DNA of 6,843 nucleotides from Chitinophagales bacterium (GTDB lineage: Bacteria; Bacteroidota; Bacteroidia; Chitinophagales; UBA10324): the NCBI GenBank assembly GCA_026786335.1, contig JAJAYG010000332.1, positions 1 through 6,843 of the forward strand. Direction: 5' to 3'. The notes under the pieces are model-generated. The model was not told the DNA's origin. It saw nothing but the letters and a program-made list of their open reading frames with translations, and made no database searches. Numbering within the stretch: the stretch's first letter is position 1; each line of letters starts with the position of its first letter. Below, piece after piece: positions 4,700 to 6,843 of this stretch. A program made the translations under genes and the position numbers.

Positions 4700-6826
4700 A
4701 TGCAACTCACCCTTCAATATCCATTCTGGTATTTTCTCCTCTGCATTCTTGCAGGAACGCTCGGCGCATTTGCATTGTATTACCGCGATAAACAATTCAA
4801 AGATCTCGGCGCTTCATTTAAAAAAATGATTTGGCTAATGGCTGCCATTCGTTTTTTGCTCATCAGCTTTTTAGCTTTTCTTCTTCTTTCCCCTTTAATA
4901 AGATCACTCACTAACAGAATTGAAAAACCAATTGTGGTTGTGTTGCAGGATAATTCGCAGAGTGTAAAAGTGAATTGGAAGAATGATGATTCACTTAAGT
5001 ATTCACAACAGGTACGTGATTTCGAAAATCAACTTTCAAAGGATTATGAGGTGAAGAATTATTCATTCGGTTCATCATTGAATGAAGGTTTAAGTTTTTA
5101 TTATCAGGAGAAAACAACAAATATTTCTGCTGCCCTCGATGAAATTGTAAATGATTTCACCAATCAAAATCTGGGTGCAATCATTTTAGCAACCGATGGT
5201 ATTTATAATGAAGGAAGCAACCCCGATTATCTTACATCAAAACTAAAAGCACCGGTTTACACCATTGGTTTGGGCGACACCGCCATCAAAAGAGATTTGA
5301 TTCTTACCAATGTTTATTTCAACCGCACTGTTTTTCTGGGTGATTATTTCCCCATTAAAGAGGAGTGGTTGGCGCAGTTTTGCCCCAATGAAAAAACAAC
5401 TGCAACACTAAAAGAAATTTTAGCTGGTAATGAAAAAATTATTGACACCAAAGCAATTTCTATTGAAGGAAATGATGACCGTGGCAGCAACGATTTTTTA
5501 ATTAAAGCCGAAGACCCCGGATTAAAACATTATCGCATTTCGCTTTCAGCAATTACGAATGAAGCATCAGCCATCAATAATGTAAAAGACATTTTTATAG
5601 AAGTGGTGGAGAAGAAAGAAAAGATTTTGATTGTTGCCAATGCGCCGCACCCCGATGTTGCAGCACTCAAACAAACCATTGAGCAAAACAGAAATTATGC
5701 TGTGGATGTAAGCATCGGCAGCGACTTTAAAGGAAACGTAAAAGATTATTCACTCATCATCTTTCACCAGCTTCCTTCGAGCGGAAATCCGATTCAATCA
5801 TTGCTCGATCAAATTCATGCGCAAAAAAAATCGGTGCTTTTTATTTTGGGTGCGCAGTCAAATCTCTCTATGTTTTCCAGTGCACAAACCATGCTGGCTG
5901 TTACAGGAAGCAATGGATCAACATCTGAAGCGCTTCCTGTTTTTGCCAATGAGTTTACGCTCTTTACCATACCCGAAATTCTTAAGCAAAACCTCAATGC
6001 ATTTCCGCCATTGATCACGCCGTTTGGTGATTATAAACCATCGGCAGGCGCAGCAGTTTTATTTAATCAAAAAATTGGAACCGTTCCAACAAAATATCCG
6101 CTCATTGTTTTTCAGCAAGACCTTGACGGAAGAAGTGCCGTGATTGCTGGTGAAGGATTGTGGCGCTGGCGCATGTGGGATTATTTGCAGCACAACAATC
6201 AGGATGCTTTTAATTCTTTGATTTCCGCTATGGTGCAGTACCTCGCAGTGCGCGCTGATGAAAGGCAGTTTAGAGTGCGATTAGAAAAAGAACAACTGGG
6301 AAATGGCTCCAGAAATTTTTCGGAAAGTGAATCGGTGATCTTTAACGCCGAGTTGCTGAATGAATCAAATGAACTCATCAACACACCCGATGTTTCGCTC
6401 ACGATCAAAGATGAAGAAGGAAAGGAATTTCCTTTCATCTTCAGCAAAACCGGAAATGCGTATTCACTTAATGCAGGATATTTTTCGCAGGGAAATTATT
6501 CGTGGTTTTCAAAAACAAAATTCAATAACAAGGATTTTACTGCGGCAGGAAGTTTTTCTGTCACCCCAACGCAATTGGAATTTGTAAACACGCGTGCCGA
6601 TCATCAGTTGCTTTATTCTCTCAGCGAAAAAACAGGAGGTAAACTTTTTTATCCATCGCAACTCAACGATCTTGCAAAAGCAATAAAAGACAAACAAGAA
6701 ATAAAACCCGTACTCTACAGCACTACCCGCACCGAGCCGCTAATTAATCAGCGCTGGCTCTTGCTTCCGCTCTTGTTATTATTTGCAATGGAGTGGGGGA
6801 TAAGGAAATTTAATGGGGGATATTGA
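4700..6826 (+). CDS. Large membrane-anchored VWA-domain protein of unknown function
   Basis: This is a 708-residue protein. It has two N-terminal membrane segments (about residues 9-27 and 43-66) and one at the C-terminus (about 685-699). Residues from about 77 form a von Willebrand factor A-like domain: VVVLQDNSQSV holds a DxSxS metal-site motif (Asp84, Ser86, Ser88), and ATDG supplies Asp166. A second alpha/beta region from about 306 (KEKILIVANAPHPDVAALKQ) to about 520 includes GEGLWRWRMWDY (484-495) and resembles the glutamine-amidotransferase-like domain found in some VWA/BatA-like proteins. It contains no cysteine, so it is probably not catalytic. A beta-rich segment (about 540-625) precedes the C-terminus. 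Basic residues after the first and last helices suggest that the bulk is periplasmic. The first ATG is supported by the hydrophobic start; there is no Shine-Dalgarno site. The partner or ligand is unknown. Confidence 0.85.
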   Translation: MQLTLQYPFWYFLLCILAGTLGAFALYYRDKQFKDLGASFKKMIWLMAAIRFLLISFLAFLLLSPLIRSLTNRIEKPIVVVLQDNSQSVKVNWKNDDSLKYSQQVRDFENQLSKDYEVKNYSFGSSLNEGLSFYYQEKTTNISAALDEIVNDFTNQNLGAIILATDGIYNEGSNPDYLTSKLKAPVYTIGLGDTAIKRDLILTNVYFNRTVFLGDYFPIKEEWLAQFCPNEKTTATLKEILAGNEKIIDTKAISIEGNDDRGSNDFLIKAEDPGLKHYRISLSAITNEASAINNVKDIFIEVVEKKEKILIVANAPHPDVAALKQTIEQNRNYAVDVSIGSDFKGNVKDYSLIIFHQLPSSGNPIQSLLDQIHAQKKSVLFILGAQSNLSMFSSAQTMLAVTGSNGSTSEALPVFANEFTLFTIPEILKQNLNAFPPLITPFGDYKPSAGAAVLFNQKIGTVPTKYPLIVFQQDLDGRSAVIAGEGLWRWRMWDYLQHNNQDAFNSLISAMVQYLAVRADERQFRVRLEKEQLGNGSRNFSESESVIFNAELLNESNELINTPDVSLTIKDEEGKEFPFIFSKTGNAYSLNAGYFSQGNYSWFSKTKFNNKDFTAAGSFSVTPTQLEFVNTRADHQLLYSLSEKTGGKLFYPSQLNDLAKAIKDKQEIKPVLYSTTRTEPLINQRWLLLPLLLLFAMEWGIRKFNGGY

Positions 6827-6843
6827 AATGTAAAATTCATCCC

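Noticed and set aside
6420..6436. Palindrome GAAAGGAA/TTCCTTTC with a one-base centre in the VWA gene
   Set aside because: It lies in coding sequence for a Gly-Lys-Glu-Phe-Pro-Phe stretch, and the purine-rich codons explain it; a one-base loop would not form a stable hairpin.
1..6843. A new multi-gene defence or mobile system
   Set aside because: Apart from the toxin-antitoxin pair, all genes are chromosomal housekeeping or membrane genes. There is no CRISPR array, transposase, integrase, tRNA or attachment-site duplication visible.

Overview
The window looks like a chromosomal segment of a member of the Bacteroidota, probably near the Chitinophagales/Sphingobacteriales, although the rank below phylum is a guess. 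The reasons are the AT-rich sequence, start codons without recognisable Shine-Dalgarno sites, -7 promoter motifs of the TAnnTTTG type, G-poor 'TTCAC'- and 'ATTTCTA'-type repeats between genes, a stand-alone sucD, and a large VWA membrane protein of a kind seen in this phylum.

Layout. Positions 1-480 (minus strand) hold the N-terminal 160 codons of a short-chain dehydrogenase/reductase that runs off the left edge. A divergent intergenic region (481-651) follows, with a minus-strand promoter candidate, a 7-bp tandem repeat and a -7 motif almost touching the next start codon. Everything after that is on the plus strand: mlaE and mlaF (652-2156, 4-bp overlap), the inner-membrane permease and ATPase of an MCE-type lipid transporter without an adjacent MCE protein; a 121-bp gap with a promoter motif and a 'TTCAC' repeat leader; sucD (2278-3159), the succinyl-CoA ligase alpha subunit; a type II toxin-antitoxin pair (3181-3746) with a PemK/MazF-family toxin; fabG (3743-4489), 3-oxoacyl-ACP reductase; a 210-bp gap with a REP-like inverted repeat; and a 708-residue VWA membrane protein (4700-6826).

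How the genes relate. mlaE and mlaF form one functional unit. Antitoxin, toxin and fabG are chained by two 4-bp stop/start overlaps (TTGA, then ATGA), so the toxin-antitoxin pair and a housekeeping fatty-acid gene should share one message and be translationally coupled. The toxin must begin at TTG, because there is no ATG in its frame. sucD lies only 21 bp before the antitoxin, but a TAnnTTTG motif in that gap suggests a separate promoter for the antitoxin-toxin-fabG unit. Most of the window is housekeeping sequence. The items most worth a second look are the coupling of the toxin-antitoxin pair to fabG, the G-poor repeat leaders, the paired REP-like repeat, and the VWA protein of unknown function. 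I did not find a clearly new multi-gene system.
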